A stretch of 64,000 nucleotides of DNA from Charina bottae (lineage: Eukaryota > Chordata > Lepidosauria > Squamata > Charinaidae). The stretch's first letter is position 1. Every line of letters starts with the position of its first letter. Both the position numbers and the translations under genes were made by a program. The notes under the pieces are model-generated. The model made no database searches. It had not been told where the DNA came from and was given only the letters and a program-made list of their open reading frames with translations. Below are positions 44,034 to 56,200 of this stretch, in pieces. The DNA is taken from NCBI GenBank assembly GCA_023362775.1, contig JALMGJ010000008.1, forward strand, positions 21,578,501-21,642,500, read 5' to 3'.

Positions 44034-45780
44034 TTATTCGTTCAGTTGCTTCCGACTCTTCGTGACTTCATGGACCAGCCCATGCCAGAGCTTCCTGTCG
44101 GCCGTCACCATCCCCAGCGCCCCCACGGTTGAGACCGTCACCTCCAGAATATCATCCATCCGTCTTGCCCTTGGTCGGCCCCTCTTCCTTTTGCCTTCCA
44201 CTTTCCCTAGCATCAGCTTCTTCTCCAGGGTATCCTGTCTTCTCATTATGTGGCCAAAGTACTTCAGTTTTGCCTTTAATATCATTCCCTCAAGTGAGCA
44301 GTCTGGCTTTATTTCCTGGAGTATGGACTGGTTTGATCTTCTTGCAGTCCAAGGCACTCTCAGAATTTTCCTCCAACATCACAGTTCAAAAGCATCTATT
44401 TTCCTTCACTCAGCCTTCCTTATGGTCCAGCTCTGGCAGCCATAGGTTACTACAGGGAATACCATTGCTTTAACTATGCGGACCTTTGTTGTCAGTGTGA
44501 TGTCTCTGCTCTTAACTATTTTATCAAGATTTGCCATTGCTCTCCTCCCAAGAAGTAGATGTCTTCTGATTTCCTGGCTGCAGTCAGCGTCTGCAGTAAT
44601 CTTTGCGCCTCGAAATACAAAGTCTGTCACTGCCTCCACTTTTTCTCCATCTATTTGCCAGTTATCAGTCAAGCTGGTTGCCATAATCTTGGTTTTTTTG
44701 AGGTTTAACCCAGCTTTTGCACTTTCTTCTTTCACCTTTGTCATAAGGCTCCTCAGCTCCTCCTCACTTTCAGCCATCAAAGTGGTATCATCTGCATATC
44801 TGAGATTGTTAATGTTTCTTCCAGCGATTTTAACTCCAGCCTTGGATTCCTCAAGCCCAGCACGTCGCATGATGTGTTCTGCGTACAGGTTGAATAGGTA
44901 GGGTGAGAGTATACAACCCTGCTGCACTCCTTTCCCAATCTTAAACCAGTCCGTTGTTCCGTGGTCTGTTCTTACCGTTGCTACTTGGTCGTTATACAGA
45001 TTCCTCAGGAGGCAGACAAGATGATTTGGTATCCCCATACCACCAAGAACTTGCCACAATTTGTTATGATCCACACAGTCAAAGGCTTTAGAATAGTCAA
45101 TAAAACAGAAATAGATGTTTTTCTGAAATTCCCTGGCTTTCTCCATTATCCAGCGGATATTGGCAATTTGGTCTCTAGTTCCTCTGCCTTTTCTAAACCC
45201 AGCTTGTACATCTGGCAATTCTCGCTCCATGAATTGCTGGAGTCTACCCTGCAAGATCTTGAGCATTACCTTACTGGCATGTGAAATAAGTGCCACTGTT
45301 CGATAGTTTGAACATTCTTTAGTGCTTCCCTTTTTTGGTATGGGGATATAAGTTGATTTTTTCCAATCTGATGGCCATTCATGTGCTTTCCAAATTTGCT
45401 GGTATATGCCATGCATCACCTTGACAGCACCATCTTGCAAGATTTTAAACAGTTCAGCTGGGATACCGTCGTCTCCTGCTGCCTTGTTATTAGCAATGCT
45501 TCTTAAGGCCCATTCAACTTCACTCTTCAGGATGTCTGGCTCTAACTCACTGACCACACCGTCAAAGCTATCCCTGATATTATTATCCTTCCTATACAGA
45601 TCTTCCGTATATTCTTGCCACCTTTTCTTGATCTCTTCTGCTTCTGTTAGGTCCTTACCATCTTTGTTTTTGATCATACCCATTTTTGCCTGGAATTTAC
45701 CTCCGATGTTTCTAATTTTCTGGAAGAGGTCTCTTGTCCTTCCTATTCTATTGTCTTCTTCCACTTCCGCACATTGCTTA
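44034..45780 (-). pseudogene. Bov-B reverse transcriptase and C-terminal part
   Basis: The minus-strand frame from about 45764 is open for 452 codons. It shows RT blocks AAGDDGIPAELFK, CSNYRTVALISHASK, FIDYSKAFD (221-229), QQGCILSP (281-288) and the catalytic YADD (323-326), all intact. A TGA at 44406-44408 and a second TGA shortly after interrupt the frame. The C-terminal part (VPWTARRSNQ...GRPRARRMDDILE) continues to 44034. The RTE enzyme reverse-transcribes Bov-B RNA and is the likely partner of SauriaSINE. The 37351 copy is uninterrupted across the same region. Confidence 0.88.
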
Positions 45781-45799
45781 TAAGAAGTTCGTGATCTGG

Positions 45800-46215
45800 A
45801 CGGCAGTCAGCTCCAGGTCTTTTTTTTACCGACTGTATAGATGTCCAGCACCTTTGGCTACAAATGATGTAGTCAATCTGATTTCAGTGTCGACCATCTG
45901 GTGAAGTCCATGTATAAAGTCGTCTTTTAGGTTGTTGGAAGAGAGTGTTTGTTATGCACAGTGAATTGTCTTGGCAAAATTCTATCAGCCTATGTCCTGC
46001 TTCATTTTGTTCTCCCAGACCATGCTTGCCTGTAATTCCAGCTGTCGTTTGACTACCCACCTTAGCATTCCAGTCTCCTGTAATGAAAATAACATCTCTT
46101 TTTGGTGTATTATCCAGTAGGTGCTGCATATCCTCATAGAACTGATCTACTTCTGCTTCTTCAGCATCTGTGGTTGGGGTGTATATTTGGATCACTGTGA
46201 TGTTAAATGGCTTAC
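45800..46215 (-). pseudogene. Bov-B endonuclease, second half
   Basis: The minus strand reads GKPFNITVIQIYTPTTDAEE, then FITGDWNAKVGSQ with the conserved GDWN, and RRLYTWTSPDGRH. A stop follows RH, then the same frame continues NQIDYIICSQ. After DHEL the reading jumps straight to sequence equivalent to the start of the RT part, so roughly 80 codons of linker seem absent compared with other Bov-B copies. The first half lies beyond the nested LTR. Confidence 0.8.
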
Positions 46216-46220
46216 CCTGA

Positions 46221-47304
46221 TGTGAGGTTTAGTCCACTTACCTGGCAGCTGGCCGACATGCCGGACTCCGAACCGGAAGAGGAGCCAATCACAGGAGGCA
46301 GAAGCCTTGGCGCAAAATTGACTGGGGACCCGGAAACGCTGATTGGCCGAGGCTCTGAAAGAAATACGCCTCCGCCAATCAGCATGCGCCAACGGAGAGA
46401 AGAAAGGCAGGCTGAGCAACGTGAAGCCCAATTGGCCCCTGCTCTCCCAAGGCGCGAAAAAAGAAATAAAAGGCCAGCACAACTTATCTCAGGTGCCGGA
46501 GACAACCGTTCTACCCGTTCTGTGAAGAAGCCTCTTGACTCCGCGCCGGATCCTGCTCCCGAGCCTCGCCTTGTTACAGCCCCGGACCTCGCTACCGAGC
46601 CCTGCCTTGCTACCACCCCAGACCATGCTCTAGAGCCTTGCCTTACCGCCGCACCGGACCCTGACTCCATGCGCTTCCCCGCCGCCTCACCAAGCCTAGA
46701 ATCCAGGCCTTACCTTGCTGCCATGCCAGACCTCGCGCCCGAGTCTCTTCTGGTTGCCACGCCTCTGTTCTCACTCTCTACGGAAGAAACCAGAATAGGG
46801 GTAAGTGCTGCCACCTTGCCTGCTCCTCTACTGACTGCCCGAACCACCAACTCTCCGTTGCTCCCTGCTCAGGAGCCAGTTGACGCTGGCCACCAGTGGG
46901 CTGCCTTTGTCGGGCCCCGGTCTACCCAGACTCCCACCAGCCCAGATCAGCAGTCAAGCCCATCTGACGCCGGCCACCAGTGGGTTGCCTTTGTCAGGCC
47001 CCGGTCTACCCAGACTTCCACCAGCCCAGATCAGCAGTCAGGCCCAGCCGACGCCGCTCACCAGTGGGTTGCTTTTGTCGGGCCCCGGTCTACCCCCAGC
47101 CCTGACAGCCCAGCCAACTCCACGCCCACGGACACCTTGCCTGTCACCTCCGATTCGCCGCCGGCTGCAGCCTCTTCTACAGCGCTTGTCCTCTCTCGGC
47201 TCCTTCCTGTCTGGCCAGGAGTATTCCCAGAACTCGCTGCTATCCAGCCTGTAGAAGAAGAAGAGGACTGTGTAAACTGGGCGGCTTGTGTATCTTGTAA
47301 ATAA
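46221..47304 (+). CDS. Long open frame inside the nested LTR, with 84-bp repeats
   Basis: The frame is already open at the LTR edge and ends at a TAA (47302-47304) that overlaps the AATAAA signal. The first in-element ATG is at 46258 (MPDSEPEEEP), giving 348 codons. The product would have an acidic start, an Arg/Glu-rich stretch (MRQRREERQAEQREAQ), Pro/Ala/Asp-rich sequence with repeated APD..PEP motifs, and three tandem 28-residue units (GHQWVAFVRPRSTQTSTSP) at exact 84-bp spacing (46888, 46972, 47056). No known domain was recognised. It may be the C-terminus of a retroelement ORF running into the 3' LTR, or a separate LTR-borne ORF. Confidence 0.45.
46888..47110 (+). repeat. 84-bp tandem repeat in the LTR frame
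   Basis: Units begin at 46888, 46972 and 47056; the third is shortened. Because 84 is a multiple of three, the reading frame is kept. Confidence 0.85.
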
Positions 47305-47356
47305 AGTTATTTCAGTAACGCTTCCTTGTCAGTCTTAGTCAGAACAGGACACCTGA

Positions 47357-47598
47357 ATTCGAATTGAGATCATTCTATCATTTTTTGGATTGTATCCAAG
47401 CACTGCTTTAGCCACTTTATTATTAATTATGAAGGCTACTCCATTTCTTCTGTGGTCCTCTTGTCCACAGTAGTAGATCTGGTGGTCATCTGATGTGAAG
47501 TGGCCCATTCCAGTCCATTTCAGTTCACTGACACCTAAAATGTCTATATTTAATCTTGCCATCTCATCAATAACCACATCCAATTTGCCCTGGCTCAT
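47357..47598 (-). pseudogene. Bov-B endonuclease, first half
   Basis: The minus-strand frame starts MSQGKLDVVIDEMARLNIDI and continues LGVSELKWTGMG, where the SE of SELKW is the catalytic Glu block. It then reads RRNGVAFIINNKV and KNDRMISIRIQ, where the LTR interrupts. It is preceded by the leader at 47600-48016. Confidence 0.85.
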
Positions 47599-48254
47599 AG
47601 ATCTTACATTCCAGGTTCCTATGGTTTGTTGATCTTTAGAACATCGGATTCGTCGTTCACCACCAGCACCGTCGGCCGCTAGCCATCATTTTGGCTTTGA
47701 CCTAGCTGCGTCATCACATCTGGGGCTAGTTGAACTTATCCTCTGTTCCTCCCCAGTAGCATTTTGACTGTCTTCCGACCTGGGAGTCCCATTTTCCGAT
47801 GGTATACTGACATATCTCTGGTTGTACTGATCCATTTAGTTTTCACGGCAAGAATACTGGGGTGGGTTGCCATTACCTTCCCCAGGGATCGTATTTAGTC
47901 TGACCTCTCTGCCACGACCTTCCTGTTTTGGGTGTCCCTTCACGGTTTAGCTCATGGTGTCATTGAGGTGCTCAAGCTCCAGCACCACGACAAGATAACA
48001 ATCTCCTTTGCTGGAGGATCAAAACCATATAGAGCATAATATGGTTCAATGTGCTATGTCCAGCATTATGTGTTTGTGTATTTGTGTGCATGCCCTCCCA
48101 TGACAGTGAAAAATTGTCACTACATTTGTACTGCTAATCTACTAAGATTATATATCTTCTGGTTATTGGGGCCATTTACAAATAAACTTGACTCTCACAA
48201 CAAACAAAAATATACAAATTGAAATTTTAGCATACATTTATGGTCTTTGTTGAG

Positions 48255-48400
48255 TTTACTATTCCTCCACCTGGTTACAGATTACTATTCCTCCACCTGG
48301 ATTCCTCCTGGATTCCTCCACCTAGATTCCTCCTGGATTATTCCTCCTGGATTCCACCTGGATTCCGCCACCAGATTACTATTCCTCTACCTGGTTCCCC
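48255..48400. repeat. Short imperfect minisatellite (cctccacctggatt)
   Basis: The motif attcctccacctggattcct and variants recur several times with irregular 14-30 bp spacing. Confidence 0.6.
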
Positions 48401-49737
48401 TGCCTCAGCAACAACAATTTTATTAAGAGATGTTATTATTTATTTATTCATTTTTGTGGTTTGTAAGTGAATATCCAATAGCATCAAAGCCCATAATGCC
48501 TTAGGGATGTCTTCCCAATATTAGGAAACTCTTTGTGTATCTGCGTTATTAGAGTTCTCCTGTATTTTAAGAATACTGTAGGGATTATTTTATATTTCAC
48601 TAATCCAGTGCCTAGTTTTTTCCTGTTCCATCACTGGAAAGATAAACTTTGCAATAAAAAGTTTTCTTATCCCAAAGTTGTCTGAAAACTGATTGCAAGC
48701 TGATAATGAGCAGCAAGAATTTCTAAAACTATCCTTGCACAAGCCAAAAATATATTGCTGATGATGAGAACATTAATAAATAGCCAAAGGGTGCTTCAAA
48801 CTAGATTTATTTCAATACTATCTAACCATTGCTCTTTTGTTGTAAGCTATAAGTAGAATTGCTATGATTTCCACATATTGGGAGAGTTGTACCATCCTTA
48901 TACAGTATCTGCAATTACTTTCCACTCACGTGATTGACTGCAACACAGCTCCTGTAGTTGGTGCTATTTGAAGCCCAGCACATATTCACTATAAGCCTGT
49001 TTATAGCAATCTCTATATATTTGACAATGAAAGCATTATAACATCTATAATGTTAAGTCTGTTAATAATTTGAGGTTGATTTTAATGTCTGAGTATATAT
49101 AAGTTCCCAAACAATATGTCCAGATATGTCCAAGACTTCCCAACATCTGTAAGTGCCAAAACGTGAATTATTGTGTAGGGTATTAGATTACTACTGATGC
49201 TGATTGATTAAGCATGCCTGTGATTTTGTACTGTTACTCATTTACCCGACGTTCTGGAAATTTCTGCAACAGCAAAAAAACAAACAAAAACCCTACATCT
49301 GACTCTAATGTCTTTTGTTCACTCAGTAAAAAAGGTGCAACACACGGCACTTTCTGTAGAAAATACAGGAATAATCTAGAAGACACAGCAACCTATTTAG
49401 TGATCCATTTGAATTCACAGTCTCTCTGCAGGAGATGCACCACCCCATGTGTAGAAATAACCATCTTTATAAGATCTCCTTTGTCTTTGAGTAACTGGCA
49501 AAAAGTCAAGACAGCTTTGCCGTGCTGCAGAATCCCAAGGGCTGCTTTGTACAACCCCATGTTTGTAACAAATAAATTACTATTTAATTTACTTATTCTA
49601 AGCATTCTTTTATTTGAAAATGACCAATTGTGAATTTCTTTCTGATGGAGCCAGCATTTATACATATACTCAAGATGTACATATTGAGTATATGTTTCTA
49701 GCTAGAAACTAGAATTGTCTAATTATTTTGCCTATTG
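48401..49737. other. Unannotated sequence
   Basis: A 139-codon frame at 49214-49633 shows no recognisable family. No dispersed repeat identified. Confidence 0.45.
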
Positions 49738-49761
49738 TAGAATTGGTCTTAATAATAATAA

Positions 49762-50096
49762 GGGGCGTGGTGGCTCAGCGGGTAAGATGCCAGGCTTGTC
49801 GATCGGAAGATCGCAAGTTCGGAGGTTCAAATCCCTAGCCCTGCGTGCGGAGTGAGCTCCCGCACTCGCCCCAGCTCTTGCCAACCTAGCAATTCAAAAG
49901 CATGCAAATGCAAGTAGATGAATAGGTACCACTTCGGTGGGTAGGTAACAGCGTTCCGCGCGTGTCATGCGGCCACATGACCGTGGAAGCGTCTTCGGAC
50001 AACGCTGGCTCTTCGGTTAACAAACGGAGATGAGCACCGGCCCCTAGAGTCGGACACGACTGCACAAATGTGCGGGGGGAACCTTTACCTTTACCT
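49762..50096 (+). mobile_element. SauriaSINE, full length
   Basis: It runs from ggggcgtggtggctcagcgg to the ACCTTT tail, with the B box ggaggttcaaatccc. The direct repeat tagaattggtctta occurs at 49738-49751 and 50097-50110; an extra ataataataa lies between the left repeat and the SINE. Confidence 0.9.
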
Positions 50097-50110
50097 TAGA
50101 ATTGGTCTTA

Positions 50111-51324
50111 CTCTCATAACCAGAGCTGCTTGATATACTCAGGATGAATTACATATCTAATGAAAGATGGCAGCAATATTGGTGGGTAGGGGCATTTGAA
50201 GTAAAGTCTAAATGTACGTCTTGTGTACACCCCCTCCCCCCATTTCTTAACAGCAGATACAGAAATTATTTTGTTGTGATTTTATTGGGAATGTGTTTTC
50301 TACAGAAAGGAAGATATCAAGAAGGTAGGAGAGAAAGGAAGAGATGGAAGAAAGAGAGAGGTAATGTACTTTGTAGGTGAGGTCGATGTTTTTTGGCAAT
50401 TGCCATCAGAGAGGGCTCCAGGGTCACATTAAAGGAATTTAGAAGATACAGAATGTGCCCACCCATGTAATAGGGGAAAAATGCTATGAAGTACTTATCA
50501 AACCACCCTGGATTATCAAATAATCGGAGCCTTTCTGGACAGATAGATGCACACAAGTGTTAAACCTCACTGAGAAACTTCAGATGTTGAAGATTGTCCA
50601 TGTACCCTGGGAAAGAAAAAAACTTTGCCCTGGAGGTACAACTCCAGGAGGCTGCAATATTCCCTCCAGCTGACAATATTTTTCCAAGTTTGTTTTGCTG
50701 ACAACTGGTTCACTCAGCTCTTTGAGAATTATGCCGATATCCTGTTATTAAAAACCCAACATTGCAACCACGTTTAATTCAAATAACAGTGGGAATTTAT
50801 AGCTGAGATTATTTCAAATATAGATCTGAATGTAAGTCCAATACTGACAATGAAACAAGAGAAAACATTCCAATGATATAACTCTCATAGGATCTTTCCC
50901 CAAAGCTACTGTATATCAAAATCTCACCCACCCTCATCTTTGAGTGAACAGAAAGCAATAATAGCATGAAATTTGGTGTCCCCATTGCCAATCCCTATAT
51001 TACCTCTATTGCCCCCATTTCAATTTACTGCAGTCACCTGAATTTCCTCCAAAAGAATGGGTGATAAAGTCTAAGAGATTTTATATACCTTGAGGATGAA
51101 CCTCTGACACTGTCAGTATAAAGGAAGAAAATACTGCTTCAATACTGGTACAGCTAAGGATGATTTAAGGGTATCTCACTTACGGACTGTGGACAAGCTG
51201 AAAACAATGACCTGGGGCCATTGCAGAAAAATGAGATTACTAGCCCATGTTTGTGCCATGGCTGGGTCCAAGTGGGAGAAGACTCAGAGTGACCTTTGCC
51301 AAATGCTTCTGTAAAAATGGCATT
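50111..51324. other. Unannotated sequence
   Basis: No gene or repeat is supported. All frames are under 90 codons. Confidence 0.45.
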
Positions 51325-51393
51325 CGCCCAGGGTCCCTCCTTGTGGGGGAGATGGGCGGTGATATAAATGAGATACATAAATAAATAAATTCC
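51325..51393 (+). repeat. L2-like LINE 3' tail
   Basis: The sequence cagggtccctccttgtgggg followed by gagatgggcggtgatataaa and AAATAAATAAAT matches the other tails of this type. Confidence 0.5.
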
Positions 51394-51664
51394 CTGTAAA
51401 ATATGTGAATGCAAAAACAGAAATCATAGAAATTATTTATTGTGAATTTCAGCCTTTTCCACCAGAGACAGACTATATTAGGACAGGTTATTGCCCTCTG
51501 CCTGTGATATTTAAAAGTTTATTTTGGAGCTCTGTTTTTTAAACCCCTGGATTCCTTGAATTGCCACAGAAAAGAATGAACATTTTCAAGAATGACAACA
51601 TATAGATACTTGTACATTTATTCTCTCATGATAGTAATAATTTGAAACAGTGGAGCTTTAATAA

Positions 51665-51760
51665 GATATACGTTTTTTTGTAAACCACCCAGAGTTCCCC
51701 TTGGGGGAGTTGGGCAGTGATAAATTTGATAAATAAATAAAAATAAAATAAAATATGTTC
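51665..51760 (+). repeat. L2-like LINE 3' tail
   Basis: It contains gtaaaccacccagagttccc, gggcagtgataaatttg and AAATAAATAAAAATAAAAT. Confidence 0.5.
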
Positions 51761-52700
51761 ACTATCTTGAATTATTTGCTTATGTACAATGTTATGACAA
51801 TAGCATGTTTAAACACACATATTTATAGAAAAGAGGTCATGGCATGGATGAAGGCTTGGATAATAAGTTATCTGATTCCAGTCTAAAAGTTCTGAATGAG
51901 GCTCAATCCTATTTGGAACAGCTTTTAAATTCCCTAAGAGAGAAGAAATTTAAATCTGCTGTGTTCCAATACTGGGCCTTCATGAAGCTCTGTTCCATTC
52001 CTCTAAGATTTGGCATGGGTATTACAGATGGAATGTAGCAGCTAAGGCAACTCTGTATCCATCCATCCTCATCCTCATCATCACAATCTTTATATACTGT
52101 ATGTTAGATATGCAATATTTGTGTATATCTGTTGTGTTGCCAGGCTTCAAGCAGCCTTGAGTATGGAAGTTATTTCAAAAGCTGGAGTTTCTCAGGGCAG
52201 AGATGTGAGTTATGTCCACAACAAAAAGTTGCCCAACTTCATGGCCAAAAAACTCAAGACAAATAGTTTCTTACAGTGTGAAAAGTATGGGAAAAAGAAG
52301 TGCTGGGGTGAAGAAAGGGTTGTATTGTTATCTTGATAGTTGGCAACATGGCTGCCATTGACCTATAAGATACCTTTGTGCAAAAGATATTTTGCCACCC
52401 CTCCCCTTGATAATTTTATTTGCTTTTTTTTTTTGAGGAACAGGATGTTAGCGACACTGATATTTTCACCTTGTGTGACACGTACAGTTTCTCTGAATTG
52501 ATATTGAGCACTCGTTTCGGAAGAAGTGAAATCTGATGTAAACGAGCACATGCGGTTGGTGTTTGGAATGGAGAATTGATTTTTAAAACTTAATTTGGTT
52601 CCCTCCCCATCATGTAAGAGCACCTTTGTGCCATGCACAACTTGCGCACTGGCTTCTGGTGGCCCTGAGTGGCAATCAACAATTTCAGTGTTTTTATCCT
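51761..52700. other. Unannotated sequence
   Basis: A 64-codon frame at 51844-52038 (MDEGLDNKLSDSSLKVLNEA) looks protein-like in composition but matches no family I recognise. The rest shows nothing supported. Confidence 0.4.
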
Positions 52701-53033
52701 AAAGGTAAAGGTTCCCCCCGCACATTTGTGCAGTCGTGTCTGACTCTAGGGGCCGGTGGTCATCTCCGTTTGTTAGCCGAAGAGCCAGCGTTGTCCGAAG
52801 ACACTTCCACGGTCATGTGGCCGGCACGAGGCACGTTGAATGCTGTTACCTTCCCACTGAAGTGGTACCTATTAATCTACTTGCATTTGCATGCTTTCGA
52901 ATTGCTAGGTTGGCAAGAGCTGGAGCTTGTGCGGCAGCTCACTCCGCACGCAGGGCTAGGGATTCGAACCTCTGAACTTGCGATCTTCCGATCGACAAGC
53001 CTGGTGTCTTACCCGCTGAGCCACCACGCCCCC
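52701..53033 (-). mobile_element. SauriaSINE, full length, minus strand
   Basis: The plus strand starts with aaaggtaaaggttcccc, the reverse of the ACCTTT tail, and ends ccgctgagccaccacgcccc, the reverse of the tRNA-like head. Only a short match, atccta, is visible as a possible flanking duplication. Confidence 0.9.
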
Positions 53034-53224
53034 ATCCTAGTAGGCAATAAAATTCTTATCTAATTCTACTGCTCTCATCCACAGAAGGGGTCAAAAAAGA
53101 CAATATGACAGCACCTTGTAATGTTGGCTTATGTAAAAAAGGGGTAGGGCTTTGATCATGCTGCTGTGTCCACCATTTTGCCTGTTTTGAACCTACCTGC
53201 AGATGTTGGAACTGTCCTGTGTCA

Positions 53225-53283
53225 TATACCACGGTAGAGATGGGCGGGGATAAATCCAAATAATAAATAAATAAATAATAATA
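53225..53283 (+). repeat. L2-like LINE 3' tail
   Basis: It reads gtagagatgggcggggataa and then AATAAATAAATAAAT. Confidence 0.45.
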
Positions 53284-56200
53284 TACAGTATCTGACAGAC
53301 TGCAGTTGAATTTGAGACTCTAAGCCTAGTCAAGCTGTGCTGAGTGTTTGGCAAGGTATTCTGAAGTGGCATCCACCTGCTCCTTTTCCTCATCACTTGC
53401 TAGTTTGCTTGCTGATTGCTATCTTATAGTCATCTTGCTTGTTCACTGCCCATACGTACTTGGTTACTCATATCTTCTGCTTCTCTGCTTCTCCAACTGT
53501 GCATCCCTCTTCTCTTGCTAGTTCTCCCCACCATTTTTTGCCAGTCTTTTTTCTCCCACTCAGCCTGTCTTACTGTTTGCCCATTTCCCATGGACCCTGC
53601 TGCCTACCATCTCTTTCAGGGCCCTCCTTTTCTACATGGCCTCCAGCTTGCACCTGCATTCAGCCCCAAAGGCTGACATGGATTCAAGGACAATTTCCTG
53701 GACAATGCATTAATTGACCCTAAAAGGAAATGTGAAAGGGACTTACTAAACCCTGTCCCACATTTATATGTGATATCTAATCGGTTGTGTGCAGTATAAT
53801 CTCTGTTGATTAAGAAAGGGGGGTATGTAAGTGGAAACTGGTGATTATGTTTGAAATGAGTACTTTATATTAATGTTAATGTAGTATTGGATGATGTATT
53901 GCATTTCTGTAGCTGGGAAATGTTCAAGCAAAATAGGTCTTAAAATCATCTGTACTCCCTTCTGCTGAGAGGCAGTTAATATATTACTGGTAAGAACTAG
54001 GACTAAGGTTGCAATTTAAAATACACTTCCCTAGGGGTAAGACTCACAGAACCAGCAAGGATAGATAAGCATAGGATTCCATAGTAAAAATGCTTATTCC
54101 AAATGCTTCTTTGTATGGTTAAGTGGGGATTTAAAGTGGGTTGTCCTAGTTTGACTCTTGCTGCAAGATCTGGGCAAACGATGTATAAAATGATACCCCA
54201 GAAGACATATAGAATAATACTCACTATTAGCTTTAGCAAGAGTGTTAATTGCAGGCTATAAGCTAGTTCTTCAATATGTTAAAGCCCACACCACTGTTTC
54301 ACTGAGCATACAGCTAGAAGTACAACAAAGATCATGCATATGTCATGTCTGAAGCTTGAATGAATATACCCAGCAGCAGCATTATTTCTGTGTAAATTGC
54401 AGAATATACTGTAGTATGATTCAGAAGCTGTTATGATGGTTTCATACTATTTAACTGCTTGGGAAACTATAGTACATTTACAATTCAGCTTCAGTGACCA
54501 AAGAAAGAATTGTTATTTGGACAGAATTAAGACCTGAAACAAGAAATGTATTGCCATTCAGATTAGGTTTCAGAAATATGGGTCTGGAATCTCAGAAAAG
54601 AAGCTGACGGTAGAATAAAGAGCATGCAATGGGCTGAAAATAAGAAACTGAAGAATAAGTACATAGAAAACAGCTTCAGGAAATGATCAAATAAAAATGG
54701 GAATTAAACTAAGAGAAAATCAATAAAATAGATACAGTAATTACGTTACGAATTTTATGGATATCTCAGTCAAAAACATGAAGGTTTTCTAAGCTTCTTC
54801 AGGGACTAAATATGAAGATAAATTATAAAAATTATTTATTCTTTCTTTCTCATACTTTGACTGTCCAAGAAACTAGGTTCTAGTAAATTAAAAACTGTTC
54901 CTATTGATAAAGCTAATCTGTATCTCAAATAATTTGTCTAATAAAGGGAAGATTGGCTAGACCAAATTATATTAACATCTAGCATTTGGTTTTGTGTTAT
55001 GTTGAAAACTAGGATAAGATGTGTTATAGAGGATATTTTCTGAAAATAATCTTTTCAAAAATGTGTGTTTTCATGGAATGTGAAATAATATTTGAGGTAG
55101 TACAAAACAGGTATTTATAGTATTTCCCTGTGACCAAAGGTTGGTCTTTAAGAGCTGAGATTTTTTCCTGAAGTCCTGGAATTCTTGTTTTCTGTTTCCA
55201 GAACTACTAACTTTTTATCTATAGTATAAAATATGAAAACAACAACAATATTTTACCACCTGGATACGTTAAGTAGATCAATGATTCTGTTGTGATTTGT
55301 TATTATTAGTGGAAGATGCCCAGAAAATGTTCATCTAAAGGATGTCTCTCTACCATGGAAGTTTTTATTGTTTCTTTGCTCAGAGTATTCCATTCAATTC
55401 TGCCCACACCTTCTAAAGTGAAGCTGGAATGAGAATCCTGAGATGAGATAAGATCACAACAGTGAGAAAGAATATACCACAATAATAAAGAAACCATAAT
55501 GATTGAATTTAACCTGATTTAGAAAAAGCCCATGTATTAGTATTTATCAGGCAAGAATTACATTTTGCTTTCTTGGGAGAACCATCTAACTGCAAGTTTC
55601 CCCGTGAAAACAAAATATAATTCTTGCCTAATGAAGAACCATGACTTAAGTATCCAGCAGTTTAACATTTCTTTTAGACTTTAGAGTCTGAGAAAGAAGT
55701 GAATAATGTTTCATTTTGTGACATGAAAAGCCGATAGAGCTGTCAGCCATTTCAGCTCAGCTAATCTGACACCAGAAAGTGCAAATCTACCTGTCTTCTG
55801 CTCTTCCCAGAGGTTTATTGATTAGAGGTATAGTAGATAAACAAGTGACATCACCACTGCAAGACTGTTGATTGCAATACGTAATCAATGTTCCCAGAAC
55901 CCAGCTGAAATCCTGATGCTCATAAGTTATTTTTATTCATATAATAGAAAGACTCAGAATGAAGCTGAACATGTTTGCCTTAAGCAATGCGCACATGCAC
56001 ACAGAAAGAGACAGTGAGAAAGAATGAGTGAGCAAGAGTCTGGTGTTTGACAAATATATTTACTCCCCCCCATCCCCAAACCAGGACTAATTATAGCACC
56101 ATCAAGATAAGTGTCTCATTGATGAAGTTGCCTTTTTTGTTCAGAGTGCTTCTGCCAACTCCTATTTAATTGTAGAGAATTAATACAGTGTGATGTGTCT

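Larger units (their letters stand above)
46221..47351 (+). mobile_element. Solo LTR (1131 bp) nested in Bov-B
   Basis: TG...CA termini (TGTGAGGTTTAG...AGAACAGGACA) are flanked by a perfect 5-bp duplication cctga (46216-46220 and 47352-47356). Bov-B coding sequence (ISIRIQ / GKPFNIT) rejoins exactly when the unit is removed. An AATAAA (47300-47305) and downstream GT/T-rich sequence mark the R-U5 end, giving plus orientation. It is GC-rich compared with its surroundings and almost entirely open in one frame. No internal retroelement sequence remains. Confidence 0.88.
44030..48016 (-). mobile_element. Long Bov-B (RTE) LINE, with internal deletion and nested LTR
   Basis: A 12-bp duplication gatcaaaaccat flanks the unit (44018-44029 and 48017-48028). 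On the minus strand it runs from a 5' leader at 48016, through apurinic-type endonuclease and reverse transcriptase, to a 3' end with gaacgaataaacaa. Removing the LTR at 46221-47351 and one 5-bp duplication leaves about 2.85 kb, shorter than the usual Bov-B of about 3.2 kb. A segment between the endonuclease and RT appears to be missing. Two stop codons lie near 44370-44410. The element is probably inactive. Confidence 0.9.

Noticed and set aside
44034..44473. Plus-strand frames of 196 and 114 codons
   Set aside because: They are shadows of the Bov-B coding sequence on the minus strand; similar shadows occur over the Bov-B copy at 37.4-37.8 kb.
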